A stretch of DNA of 41,279 bases from Bryobacterales bacterium (GTDB lineage Bacteria; Acidobacteriota; Terriglobia; Bryobacterales; Bryobacteraceae), in NCBI GenBank assembly GCA_019261985.1, contig JAFAQY010000022.1, positions 1-41,279 on the forward strand, read 5' to 3'. This document shows, in pieces, positions 1 to 8,749 of the stretch. The position numbers and the translations under genes were made by a program. Below the pieces are notes generated by a model. It made no database searches and was not told where the DNA came from. It saw only the letters and a list, made by a program, of their open reading frames with translations. Every line of letters begins with the position of its first letter. Positions within the stretch are counted from its first letter, which is position 1.

Positions 1-575
1 AGGTCCGGCCGCCGCGCCAGCAGCGCCGGGGCCCAGTTCTTCGAGTTGTTGTCGTAGAAGTAATCGCGCAGCTCCGGCCGCGAGCCCGACGGCTGCGCCG
101 CCACCGCGGCGACGACGCGGTTCGGTGCGCGCTTCAACAGATTCCAGATGAACGGACCGCCGATGCAGAAGCCGAGCACGGCGAACTTGTCGATGCCCAG
201 ATGATCCATCAGCCCGAGCTGGTCGTCGGCATAGGATTCCCAGGGCCGGTCAACTTCGACCGGACCCGTGGACTGCCCACTGGGGGCGTTCCGCAAATCG
301 GCCGTGATGCAGCGATACTCTCCCTTGAACTCCTCAATGGCATTGAACGGAGAGTTTCCTGTGAAAAAGGAGATGGTCGAGTTCAATCCGCCGCCGGGCA
401 GCAGCATGAGCGGAAAGCCGGAGCCCGCCTCCTCATAGTAGATCCGGACGGGGCCTTTTTCGTAAAACTTTCCCGTCCCCTTACCGCCCGGCTGCTGCGC
501 AAATACACGCGGAACGGCGCTGGTTGCTGCTGCCGCAGCGCCCGCTGCCAGGATCGTGCGTCTGGTCGAACCCAT
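1..575 (-). CDS. Alpha/beta hydrolase with Tat-like signal, partial at the window edge
   Basis: The reading frame is open from an ATG at 575 to the left edge, so about 191 N-terminal residues are visible and the C-terminus is missing. The first 28 residues have a twin arginine (STRRTILAAG) followed by an alanine-rich stretch and AQ, which suggests Tat export. The mature part has the alpha/beta hydrolase layout: a strand ending in LMLLPGGG (oxyanion-hole region), then DLRNAPSGQS, then a nucleophile elbow GFCIGGPF near residue 138. The elbow carries Cys where Ser is usual, as in dienelactone hydrolases. GAGG lies about 11 nt before the ATG. The catalytic Asp and His lie outside the window, so the substrate is unknown. 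Confidence 0.8.
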   Translation of the reverse strand, partial: MGSTRRTILAAGAAAAATSAVPRVFAQQPGGKGTGKFYEKGPVRIYYEEAGSGFPLMLLPGGGLNSTISFFTGNSPFNAIEEFKGEYRCITADLRNAPSGQSTGPVEVDRPWESYADDQLGLMDHLGIDKFAVLGFCIGGPFIWNLLKRAPNRVVAAVAAQPSGSRPELRDYFYDNNSKNWAPALLARRPD

Positions 576-632
576 AATCTGTATTACCTCGACTATTGAT
601 CGTAATCGCCGGCGCGGCGGGGGGCAAGTGGA

Positions 633-929
633 ATGCGTCGGTGGAGCAAACTGAAGCCCGGCTCGCCTGCGGGCAAACTGCGCCAAGCCTTTGCTCTGCA
701 AATATTGCGCAAATTGCGGACAGCCGGTGGAGGAAAGTCATCCGCCCACGTTTGTTTCTTCCATGACCTCACGCATGAATTTCCGCACGTCGATGGGAAG
801 ATATTTCACACACTGAAAGCGCTGATGTTTGCGCCCGGTCTTCTAACGGCTGATTACTGGTCAGGCCGCATTGCAAGTTGGGTCCGGCGCTGCATCCGCC
901 AAGAAGCGGATCATTTAATGTCGTTGTAG
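633..929 (+). pseudogene. Remnant of a DUF3667 gene
   Basis: This short open frame contains, at about 753-869, the residues FFHDLTHEFPHVDGKIF and then LKALMFAPGLLTADYWSGR. These match, from memory, the conserved core of DUF3667 membrane proteins (FLHDLLHEFFHLDGKFLRTL... then RPG-LT-EYL-GRR). The N-terminal zinc-ribbon cysteines and all the membrane segments expected downstream are absent, and the first 35 residues look like noise. I read it as a degraded fragment rather than a working small gene. It overlaps by 15 bp, tail to tail, the other decayed gene at 915-1228. Confidence 0.55.
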
Positions 930-1228
930 GTGCAACTCGCGGCGCGCCCGCTCGAGCTTTTCTTTTAAGTGAGGAGGCGAAGGATGTGTAGCTGTGAATT
1001 CGTCCTCAAGACGACGCCGCTCGGCGATGTCTTTTTCGACCTCGTCCTTGTTTCCTAAGTAGAACGCGATCGCGCCATAGACCTGCTCAAGACTGAGGGT
1101 CGGGAAATGCGACGGATTGCCTCCGCCGACTCGCTCCGGTGAAAGAAAAAGATAAGATGAGCTAGCGGCACACGGCTCCCCACCAGGTAAAAGCTGTCGT
1201 GCCGCGCTTCAACGTAGGTCTTTTCCAT
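915..1228 (-). pseudogene. DUF433 family protein broken by a single frameshift
   Basis: From the ATG at 1228 the frame reads MEKTYVEARHDSFYLVGSRV and continues to ESAEAIRR, then leaves the family pattern and stops. In the next frame the sequence resumes at about 1107 with FPTLSLEQVYGAIAFYLGN and runs to a stop at 915. Joined, the two parts give a typical DUF433 protein of about 104 residues. Loss of one base near CGTCGCATTTCC explains the break. DUF433 genes are often paired with a PIN-like DUF5615 toxin. No such partner is visible here, so this may be an orphaned antitoxin-like remnant. A sequencing indel cannot be excluded. Confidence 0.75.
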
Positions 1229-1291
1229 GGCCCTCGATACCCTCAGTTTATCCCACCATTACACTTAAGAATGGTTCCGTGTATTTGACCG

Positions 1292-2680
1292 ATGAACCGG
1301 CTGCGCAATCGCCTCATCCTCGTTTTCGTGCTGGCCACCTTTTTCCCGCTGTGCCTCACATTGTGGACCACGCTTAACCTCCTGGAACTAAGCCGCGGGC
1401 TCTTCAATTCCCCGCTGGCGCAGCTTGACGAGGTCTCAAAGTCGCTTGAAACGACGGGGCAAAAACTTTATCAGCAGGCGCGCGAGGCGGTGCGCCGCGA
1501 TGCGGCGGAACGGCGCGTAACCCCCCGGCGGCTGACGCCCGCGCAAGCCCAGACCTTTTGGGATTCCGGCGCGCCGGAGCAGTTCGAGTTCTCCGGCCAA
1601 GGCGGAAACATGCTCGATTATTACGTGCGCGGCAAAGATGAGGTGCTGGTGTACTCCAGGCCGCTCGGTCTTCCGATGAGCGCCCTCACACGCCAGTATG
1701 CCGATGCCCGCAAGGCCGTGGAGGAATCCTCTACACGCGATTTGCGCAAAGGCTTCAGCGCCACATTGGTGGTGGTGGTGGCGAGCCTTTGGCTCGCCGC
1801 ATTGATCGCGCTGGTGTATGTCGCGCACCGCATCAGCCGGCCGGTGCACACATTAACTGAAGGGCTCGGCCGCGTGGCTGCCGGCGATCTTTCGGTTCGC
1901 TTAGCCGAAGGCGGGTCCGACGAAATCGGCGAAGCGGTCGAAGCATTCAATCACATGGCCGCGCAGCTCGAACAGGCGCGGGAACGGCTGATTCATCTCA
2001 CCCGGCTGGCTACCTGGCAATCCGTCGCACGCAAAATGGCGCACGAGCTCAAGAACTCGCTTACACCCATCCGGCTCACAACGGAGGAGATCGCCAGCCG
2101 GGCCGGCGCGGCCGATCCTGCGTTTCTCGAACAGGCTTCGCAAATCGTGGCCGAGGAGGTGAATACTCTGGAGCGCCGCGTCCGCGCGTTCTCGGAATTC
2201 GCCTCCGAACCTCCTGTCATCCCAGCCGAAATCGATGTGAACGCAATTGTCGAGGAGCGCGTCTGTCTTCTCAAGGCCGCCCATCCGGAAGTGGCGTATG
2301 AGCTTCGCTTGTTGCCGCAGCTTCCGAAGGCCGTGGCCGATGCGGATCTGATTAAAGGCGTGCTGACGAATTTGTTGGAAAATGCGGCAGAAGCGGTAAA
2401 GGCCGGCGGCGTTGTAATGGCAAAGACCGGCCTCACGGGGGAAAAATTGCGGGTGGAGATTCACGATTCCGGGCCGGGGCTGAGCGCGCAGGCTCGATCC
2501 AGCTTGTTCGAACCGGCGATCTCCTTCAAAAAGGGCGGCATGGGACTGGGACTCTCCATTGCGCGGCGCAGCGCTTTGCTGTGCGGCGGCGACCTGGAGG
2601 CTTTGCAGGGCGAGTTAGGCGGCGCGGCTTTCCGCCTCACGCTCGCCGTGGCGAATGGCGCGAACGGGAAACTGCAATGA
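1292..2680 (+). CDS. NtrY-like membrane sensor histidine kinase
   Basis: This is a 462-residue sensor kinase. A transmembrane helix at about 8-30 and a second at 157-179 enclose a small periplasmic region. A HAMP domain follows (177-230, ISRPVHTLTEGL...). The dimerisation/phosphoacceptor helix is TWQSVARKMAHELKNSLTPI with His251, the pattern of NtrY-type kinases. The ATPase domain shows the N box TNLLENAAEAV (359-369), G1 DSGPGLS (392-398) and G2 GGMGLGLSIARR (415-426). Its stop codon overlaps the ATG of the response regulator (ATGA at 2677-2680), so the two are translationally coupled and are almost certainly cognate. The stimulus is not evident. No strong ribosome-binding site precedes the ATG. 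Confidence 0.92.
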   Translation: MNRLRNRLILVFVLATFFPLCLTLWTTLNLLELSRGLFNSPLAQLDEVSKSLETTGQKLYQQAREAVRRDAAERRVTPRRLTPAQAQTFWDSGAPEQFEFSGQGGNMLDYYVRGKDEVLVYSRPLGLPMSALTRQYADARKAVEESSTRDLRKGFSATLVVVVASLWLAALIALVYVAHRISRPVHTLTEGLGRVAAGDLSVRLAEGGSDEIGEAVEAFNHMAAQLEQARERLIHLTRLATWQSVARKMAHELKNSLTPIRLTTEEIASRAGAADPAFLEQASQIVAEEVNTLERRVRAFSEFASEPPVIPAEIDVNAIVEERVCLLKAAHPEVAYELRLLPQLPKAVADADLIKGVLTNLLENAAEAVKAGGVVMAKTGLTGEKLRVEIHDSGPGLSAQARSSLFEPAISFKKGGMGLGLSIARRSALLCGGDLEALQGELGGAAFRLTLAVANGANGKLQ

Positions 2681-4011
2681 AACGCGTTTTAATCGTCGAC
2701 GACGAGGAAAACATTGGCCGGTCCCTGCGCTTGATTCTCGAGCGCGAGGGCTATTCCGTCGGCACGTGCGTGAACGCGGCCGAGGCGCGGGCCATCTCAC
2801 AGCGGCCGGATCTATACATGATCGACGTGCGGCTTCCCGATGCCAACGGTATCGAACTAGTGCGTTCGCTGAGATCGCAGGATATTAGCGCGCCGATCGT
2901 GATGATCTCGGGTCATGGCACCATAGCCGAAGCCGTCGAGGCCACTCGCGCGGGAGCTTTCGACTTTTTAGAGAAACCCCTCAGCCGGGATAAGGTGCTG
3001 CTTTCCATCAAGCATGCACTGGCCGAATCCGAGCTCCGGGAAGAAAATCAGCGATTGAAGGAAATAGCGGGCAATGGCTCTCGCATGATCGGCGCAAGCC
3101 CGGCATTTCAAAAAGTACTGGAACAAGCGACCATGGCGGCGAGAACCGATGCGCGCGTGCTGCTGACGGGCGAATCCGGAACCGGCAAGGAATTACTGGC
3201 TGCGCACATTCACGCATCCAGCCCTTTTTCGAACGGGCCATTTGTAAAAGTGAACTGCGCCGCTATTCCGATGGAACTAATCGAAAGCGAGTTATTCGGC
3301 CACGAAAAAGGCGCGTTTACGGGCGCGGCTTCGGCGCGGCGCGGTAAATTCGAGCTGGCGCACGGCGGCACGCTGTTCTTGGACGAATGCGGCGATTTGC
3401 ACGCATCGTCGCAGGCCAAGCTGCTGCGAGTATTACAAGAAGGCGAATTTCACAGAGTCGGCGGAGAACAGGCTATACAAGTATCGGTGCGCGTGCTCGC
3501 CGCGACAAATCGGGATTTGCGCGAAATGGTCGCTCAGGCAAAATTTCGCGAGGACCTTTACTATCGCCTGTGCGTCATGCCGGTGCGCGTGCCCGCGTTA
3601 CGCGAGCGGCCCGAAGATATCCGCCCGCTGGCGGAATACTTTTTGGCGGAATTTTGCGCGCGTAACAATTTTCGCCCGAAGACATTTGCGTCCGACGCAA
3701 TCGAAGCGCTTCAAGATTACTCTTGGCCGGGGAATATTCGAGAGTTGCGAAATGTAGTCGAGCGCATGGCGATTCTCGCGGGGAAAGACCTGATTGAAGC
3801 GGAATCCGTCCCGGCGGAGGTGCGCTTTCCAAAAAATCATATACAGCGGGGGAATCTGCGCGCCACGCGGGAATCGGCCGAGCGGGAACACATCCTGCGC
3901 GCATTGAAAGAGTCCGAGTGGAACGTCTCCAGCGCCGCGCGAACGTTGGGAATGGAGCGCACCAATTTGCACAAGCGCATTCGCGCGTTGGGAATCGAAC
4001 GAGAGAAGTAA
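2677..4011 (+). CDS. NtrX/NtrC-type sigma-54 response regulator
   Basis: This is a 444-residue protein. The receiver domain (1-120) has the phosphoacceptor Asp50 (YMIDVRLPD) and Lys101 region FLEKPLS. The AAA+ domain has Walker A GESGTGKE (165-172), the sigma-54 contact loop GAFTGA (212-217) and Walker B GTLFLDE (231-237). The C-terminus is a Fis-type helix-turn-helix ending RTNLHKRIRALGIEREK. An intact GAFTGA means it should activate sigma-54 promoters once phosphorylated by the kinase encoded just upstream. The ATG at 2677 overlaps the kinase stop. A frame extension upstream of this ATG is the coding shadow of the kinase gene and is not used. Confidence 0.93.
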   Translation: MKRVLIVDDEENIGRSLRLILEREGYSVGTCVNAAEARAISQRPDLYMIDVRLPDANGIELVRSLRSQDISAPIVMISGHGTIAEAVEATRAGAFDFLEKPLSRDKVLLSIKHALAESELREENQRLKEIAGNGSRMIGASPAFQKVLEQATMAARTDARVLLTGESGTGKELLAAHIHASSPFSNGPFVKVNCAAIPMELIESELFGHEKGAFTGAASARRGKFELAHGGTLFLDECGDLHASSQAKLLRVLQEGEFHRVGGEQAIQVSVRVLAATNRDLREMVAQAKFREDLYYRLCVMPVRVPALRERPEDIRPLAEYFLAEFCARNNFRPKTFASDAIEALQDYSWPGNIRELRNVVERMAILAGKDLIEAESVPAEVRFPKNHIQRGNLRATRESAEREHILRALKESEWNVSSAARTLGMERTNLHKRIRALGIEREK

Positions 4012-4015
4012 ACCA

Positions 4016-4050
4016 AAGAAAAAGGGCCGCTTCTGCCCCGAAGCGGCCCT
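4016..4050 (-). terminator. Rho-independent terminator of the cold-shock gene
   Basis: An 11-bp perfect stem, AGGGCCGCTTC at 4023-4033 and GAAGCGGCCCT at 4040-4050, closes a 6-nt loop. Read on the minus strand it is followed by TTTTTCTTTGG, a proper T tract, and lies 34 bp after the stop of the cold-shock gene. On the plus strand no T tract follows, so it should work mainly for the minus-strand gene, although it begins only a few bases after the response-regulator stop. Confidence 0.85.
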
Positions 4051-4084
4051 AAAATTTATAGCCCTTGCAGGCTAGCCAAGAACC

Positions 4085-4288
4085 CTATGGGCGGTTCACG
4101 TTCTCGGCTTGGAGCCCTTTCGGACCCCGCTTGACCTCGAATTCCACCTCCGCCCCCTCCTCCAGGGTCCGATAACCGGACATCTGAATGGCCGAGAAGT
4201 GAACGAAAACGTCCTCGCCGCTGGCGCGCTGGATAAATCCATAGCCCTTGGCGGCGTTAAACCATTTCACAACACCCTTTTCTCTCAC
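4085..4288 (-). CDS. Cold-shock protein, CspA family
   Basis: This is a 67-residue single cold-shock domain. RNP1 is KGYGFIQ and RNP2 is VFVHFSAI, with the typical opening [16 protein letters not shown] and the C-terminal [12 protein letters not shown]. It should be a small OB-fold nucleic-acid chaperone. The start is GTG at 4288, supported by AGGAG 11 nt upstream. The leader holds a strong hairpin (4314-4330) and a plausible promoter (4349-4377), and a terminator follows the gene, so this is a self-contained single-gene unit. It is transcribed away from the ferredoxin gene. Confidence 0.95.
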   Translation of the reverse strand: MREKGVVKWFNAAKGYGFIQRASGEDVFVHFSAIQMSGYRTLEEGAEVEFEVKRGPKGLQAENVNRP

Positions 4289-4313
4289 TACTTTGATATC
4301 TCCTATTTACTTG

Positions 4314-4330
4314 CCCGGCCAAAGGCCGGG
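4314..4330 (-). promoter_or_regulatory. GC-rich hairpin in the cold-shock 5' leader
   Basis: CCCGGCC and GGCCGGG form a perfect 7-bp stem around a 3-nt loop. It lies between the predicted promoter and the AGGAG of the cold-shock gene, about 26 nt before the start codon. Structured leaders are known to control csp mRNAs. A regulatory role here is inferred. Confidence 0.45.
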
Positions 4331-4348
4331 TGTTACCAAAACTTTGCT

Positions 4349-4377
4349 ATTGTCGCATGAAAGTGCATTGTTTGCAA
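4349..4377 (-). promoter_or_regulatory. Candidate promoter of the cold-shock gene
   Basis: On the minus strand TTGCAA (4377-4372) is followed after 17 nt by GACAAT (4354-4349), a fair match to a sigma-70 type -35/-10 pair. Transcription would begin near 4342, giving a leader of roughly 54 nt that includes the hairpin at 4314-4330. This is a match by eye only. Confidence 0.35.
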
Positions 4378-4467
4378 TACGAAATTGTCCTGTGGACATA
4401 TACACCGCAGGTCTGATTCGGTACTTCATGAAGCACTTTCAAACATCATGTTATCTTCAGTAAACAC

Positions 4468-4791
4468 GTGCCAAAAATCACTTACATCTCTCATTCGGGA
4501 GACAAATCCGAAATCGAAGTGCCGGTGGGCGAGTCTGTAATGGAGGGCGCAGTAAGGAACGGAATTGACGGGATCGTAGCAGAGTGCGGCGGGTCCTGCT
4601 TGTGCGCTACCTGCCATGTTTACGTGGACGAGAAGTTCCTACCCTTGCTTCCTCCCATCGACGAAGAACAGGATGCCATGCTCGATTCCACTGCCTGCGA
4701 GCGGCTCCCGAATAGCCGTTTGAGCTGCCAGATCCTCGTCCGCCCGGAGCTGGATGGCCTGATCGTCCGCATGCCCGAATATCAGAAATAG
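4468..4791 (+). CDS. [2Fe-2S] ferredoxin, adrenodoxin/putidaredoxin type
   Basis: This is a 107-residue ferredoxin. The cluster ligands are Cys40, Cys46, Cys49 and Cys87 (C-x5-C-x2-C-x37-C, in AECGGSCLCATCHVYV and RLSCQI). Extra cysteines lie at 44 and 77. The pattern is that of vertebrate-type ferredoxins that feed electrons to cytochromes P450 or Rieske oxygenases, or act in Fe-S assembly. The start is GTG at 4468 and no strong ribosome-binding site is obvious. The matching FAD-dependent reductase follows on the same strand after a repeat-bearing spacer of 120 bp, so the two make an electron-transfer pair. No terminal oxygenase is in the window. Confidence 0.93.
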   Translation: MPKITYISHSGDKSEIEVPVGESVMEGAVRNGIDGIVAECGGSCLCATCHVYVDEKFLPLLPPIDEEQDAMLDSTACERLPNSRLSCQILVRPELDGLIVRMPEYQK

Positions 4792-4798
4792 AGTGTTT

Positions 4799-4840
4799 GT
4801 GGGGCCGGATGCCATCCGGCGCGCGGTTGCCAACCGCGCT
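4799..4840 (+). repeat. Two-hairpin palindromic repeat, copy 1
   Basis: The repeat begins GTGGGGC and contains two adjacent inverted repeats, CCGGATG-C-CATCCGG and GCGCGGTT-GCC-AACCGCGC. It starts 8 nt after the ferredoxin stop. It is identical over 42 bp to the copy at 25127-25168 and related to those at 36924-36952, 37028-37069 and 41084-41124. Confidence 0.85.
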
Positions 4841-4872
4841 GTTCGGGGTTAGTTAAAAAGGGCGGGGTCACC

Positions 4873-4892
4873 GGCAGGTTTGGCAACCTGCC
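4873..4892. repeat. Single palindrome related to the GTGGGGC repeat family
   Basis: GGCAGGTTTGGCAACCTGCC forms a 7-bp inverted repeat (GCAGGTT / AACCTGC). The same arms occur in the copies at 36930-36946 and 41103-41119. It lies just upstream of the reductase ribosome-binding site. Confidence 0.6.
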
Positions 4893-4911
4893 CAACAGGG
4901 AGTAGAAGGAA

Positions 4912-6132
4912 ATGTCCGCGGGAGTAGTAATCGCCGGAGGTGGGCAAGCGGGTTTTCAGACCGCTTTCTCGTTGCGAGCCGAAGGCTATCAAGGCCCGAT
5001 CACGTTGATCGGCGAAGAGCCGTACGTGCCCTACCAGCGGCCGCCCCTGTCCAAAGGGTTCGTGCTCGGTACGCAAACTGAAGATCACGTCTGGCTGAGG
5101 CCGGAAAGTTATTACAGCAGTCGCAATATCCGAATTCTGTCCAGCGAACGAGTGACCGCGATAGAGACTCCCGAACATCGCGCGCGGCTCGCGTCGGGTA
5201 CGGCTATCCCGTACGACGCCTTGGTAGTCGCAACCGGCGCCAGCAACCGCATGCTGCCGATTCCAGGGGCGCAGTTGGATGGAGTTTGTTATCTCCGAAC
5301 GCTCTCGGAAGCTATCGAAATTAAGCAGCGCCTGGAGCAGGCCCAGAGGGTGGTGGTGATCGGCGGCGGTTTCATCGGATTGGAAATTGCCGCGTCCGCG
5401 CGCACGCTGGGCAAAACCGTAACTGTGCTCGAAGCGCTGCCGCGTTTGATGGCCCGCGTGGTCGCTCCCATAGTTTCGGAATTTTTTTTCCGCGTGCACA
5501 CAACCCGCGATGTCGAGGTCTTACTAAATTCGACAGTTCGGGAGATTCGCGGAAGTGGAGGAAGGGCCGGCGAAGTGGTGTTGCAAGATGGCGCCTCGCG
5601 CCCCGCGGATCTGGTTATCGCCGGCATCGGCATCTTGCCGAACACAGATCTCGCACAAGAGGCCGGTTTGCCCGTGGCGAACGGCATCTACGTGGACGAT
5701 TTCCTCACAACGGCGGATAGCCGTATTTACGCCATCGGCGATTGCGCCGAGTATCCCAATCCATTCGCAGGATCGCGGGTGCGCCTGGAGTCGGTGCAGA
5801 ACGCAGTCGAGCAAGCCGTGTGTGTGGCAAAAGCCATTGCCGGAAAAGCGGCGCCATACCGCGCCACACCCTGGTTTTGGTCGGACCAGTTCGACCTGCG
5901 GCTCCAGATGGCGGGATTGCCCGCGAGACACGACCGCGTCGTGGTCCGAGGCCATCCCGAAGAAAGCAAATTCTCCGCGTTCTATTTCCGCAATGGCGAG
6001 CTTTGCGCGGTGGATTCGGTGAACCGCCCAGCGGATCATCTCGCCGCCCGGAGACTGATCGGAAATGGAACGGCGCTAACGCCTGAGCAGGCAGCCGACG
6101 AAGGGTTCCAGTTGAAGCGCTTATTGGATTAA
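4912..6132 (+). CDS. FAD-dependent ferredoxin reductase
   Basis: This 406-residue NAD(P)H:ferredoxin oxidoreductase belongs to the rhodocoxin/putidaredoxin reductase group. The FAD site is VVIAGGGQAGFQTAF near the N-terminus, followed by the family motif YVPYQRPPLSKG. The central NAD(P)H site is VVVIGGGFIGLEIA at about residue 147. A second FAD contact is IYAIGDCAEYPNP, followed by SVQNAVEQA. The C-terminal reductase domain (WFWSDQFDLRLQMAG) is also typical. GAAGGAA lies just before the ATG. It should reduce the ferredoxin encoded upstream. The final electron acceptor is not encoded nearby. Confidence 0.93.
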   Translation: MSAGVVIAGGGQAGFQTAFSLRAEGYQGPITLIGEEPYVPYQRPPLSKGFVLGTQTEDHVWLRPESYYSSRNIRILSSERVTAIETPEHRARLASGTAIPYDALVVATGASNRMLPIPGAQLDGVCYLRTLSEAIEIKQRLEQAQRVVVIGGGFIGLEIAASARTLGKTVTVLEALPRLMARVVAPIVSEFFFRVHTTRDVEVLLNSTVREIRGSGGRAGEVVLQDGASRPADLVIAGIGILPNTDLAQEAGLPVANGIYVDDFLTTADSRIYAIGDCAEYPNPFAGSRVRLESVQNAVEQAVCVAKAIAGKAAPYRATPWFWSDQFDLRLQMAGLPARHDRVVVRGHPEESKFSAFYFRNGELCAVDSVNRPADHLAARRLIGNGTALTPEQAADEGFQLKRLLD

Positions 6133-6149
6133 AGCTGGTTGGATAAACG

Positions 6150-7160
6150 CTAAGCCGCCACACGCGTCAAAATCTGTTCGAGTTTGCGCAGGCTCTGCGG
6201 CTCGCCCATCGCGATCAGATAGTCGCCAGCCGCGATTTGTGCCTCGGCCGGCGGATTGAACAGCATCCCGCCGCCGGCTCTGCGGATTGCGAGCACAATG
6301 ACGCCGGTTTCTCGCCGGATCTGCATTTCGGCAAGCGTTTTGTCGGCGAAGGGACTACCCGGCTCTACCAATATCTGCTCGATCCCGACCTCCAAACCCA
6401 TGTTGCGCGTGGTGAATTCGATGAACTGCTGCACGTGCGGCTTGACGATAGCCTGCGCCATGCGATGGCCCGTGCTGTTGTAAGGAGCGAAAACGAAATC
6501 GGCGCCCGCCCGCCGCATCTTTTGTTCCGAGCTTTCCTCGGCCACGCGCGCGGAAAGCTGGAGCTTGGGATTCAGCGTCTTGGCCGTGAGGATCACGAAC
6601 AAGTTGTCGGCATCCGAGGCTAGTGTCGCGATCAAACCTTTCGCGCGCATAATACCGCAATCGCATAAAGTTTCATCGCGGCTGGCATCGGCGAGTACGG
6701 CGAGCATGCCGCGCCTAATTGCCATTTCGACGCGTTCCTCCTGGTTATCGACAACCACGAACGGAACTCCCGCCTGGCGCAGCTCGTCAGCCGCGCCGCG
6801 GCCAACGCGTCCGAAGCCGCACAGGATAATGTGTCCTTCCAATTTCTCAATCATGCCCTTTACCCGCCGCCTTCCAAAATATTGATTCAACTCCAGCTCG
6901 ATCACGGTCTGCGTCATCGCTCCGATCGCCAGCAGCATCACGATCACGCCGAACAGGATCAAAAAGGAGTTGAAAATCCGGCCCGCCCTGCCCAGCGGAT
7001 GGATTTCGCCATAGCCCACCGTGGTGACGGTGGTGAGCGTCATGTAAAACGCATCGAACGCCGGATAATGCTCGATCCAGATGAAGCCGAGCGTGCCTCC
7101 GCCAAGGATTAGAACGATGGCGACGGCGATAAAAGCCAGCCGCCGGCGGAGTTGTCCCAT
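6150..7160 (-). CDS. Two-TM potassium channel with RCK (TrkA) gating domains
   Basis: This 336-residue protein has helix 1 at 8-28, a pore loop with the selectivity filter TVGYG (47-51), and helix 2 at about 62-87. The cytoplasmic TrkA-N domain has the nucleotide-binding turn CGFGRVGRG at about 114-122 and VVDNQEERVE. A TrkA-C domain lies at about 250-335 (EVGIEQILVEPGSPFADKTL...). This is the MthK/Kch-type architecture of a ligand-gated K+ channel. The gene is convergent with the ferredoxin reductase, with 17 bp between the stops. Confidence 0.93.
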   Translation of the reverse strand: MGQLRRRLAFIAVAIVLILGGGTLGFIWIEHYPAFDAFYMTLTTVTTVGYGEIHPLGRAGRIFNSFLILFGVIVMLLAIGAMTQTVIELELNQYFGRRRVKGMIEKLEGHIILCGFGRVGRGAADELRQAGVPFVVVDNQEERVEMAIRRGMLAVLADASRDETLCDCGIMRAKGLIATLASDADNLFVILTAKTLNPKLQLSARVAEESSEQKMRRAGADFVFAPYNSTGHRMAQAIVKPHVQQFIEFTTRNMGLEVGIEQILVEPGSPFADKTLAEMQIRRETGVIVLAIRRAGGGMLFNPPAEAQIAAGDYLIAMGEPQSLRKLEQILTRVAA

Positions 7161-7205
7161 GTTGTCTATCCTGGCAGAGCCCAGCGGCCAACCGCCAGCG
7201 GATTG

Positions 7206-8312
<1,107 letters not shown>

Positions 8313-8315
8313 AAT

Positions 8316-8678
8316 TCAGGATACTTTAGCGCGCCTGAGCAAGGTCCCCACGGCATCGACGCAGAGCACGGCAGCGTGTTTAGACGCGGGTTCAAGTCCG
8401 CCGACAAGCTCCTCTACGATCGCGGGAGTCAATTCCGCAAGCTCAGCGCGCGATTTGCCCGTCATCCATTCCGTCAATGCCGACCCGGCGGCAATGGACG
8501 CGGTGCAGCCGCGCGTTTGATAGCGGGCTTCGGCCACGCGACCGTTTTCGAACCGCGCCGAAAGCCGCATAGTGTCGCCGCAGGCAGGATTGGCGACATC
8601 GACCGTGAAGGCAGGAGCCTGAAGGGCCCCGACATTACGCGGATTACGGAAGTGGTCGAGAGCGCGTTCAGAATACAT
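8316..8678 (-). CDS. NifU/IscU-type iron-sulfur scaffold protein
   Basis: This is a 120-residue single NifU N-terminal domain. The three cluster-binding cysteines are Cys33 in NPACGD (with Asp35), Cys58 in RGCTAS and Cys106 in AVLCVDAV, and the opening YSERALDHFRNPRNVG is typical. It should assemble [2Fe-2S] clusters for transfer to target proteins. No IscS/SufS cysteine desulfurase is nearby. Its only close partner is the Fe-alcohol dehydrogenase 3 bp downstream, which is unusual. It lies 71 bp after the amidohydrolase stop on the same strand. Confidence 0.9.
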   Translation of the reverse strand: MYSERALDHFRNPRNVGALQAPAFTVDVANPACGDTMRLSARFENGRVAEARYQTRGCTASIAAGSALTEWMTGKSRAELAELTPAIVEELVGGLEPASKHAAVLCVDAVGTLLRRAKVS

Positions 8679-8702
8679 CTGTGCTTCAATTTTCCCGGTG
8701 CT

Positions 8703-8724
8703 GTGGGGCAGGCTTCAGCCCGCC
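8703..8724. repeat. GTGGGGC-type palindrome between amidohydrolase and nifU-like gene
   Basis: GTGGGGCAGGC is followed by TTCA and then GCCCGCC, a short imperfect inverted repeat. It shares the GTGGGGC head with the repeats at 4799 and 25127, and the core TTCA loop with the palindrome inside carB at 35477-35502. Confidence 0.45.
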
Positions 8725-8749
8725 TCCGCGATTGCGTGAAGTATAACCA

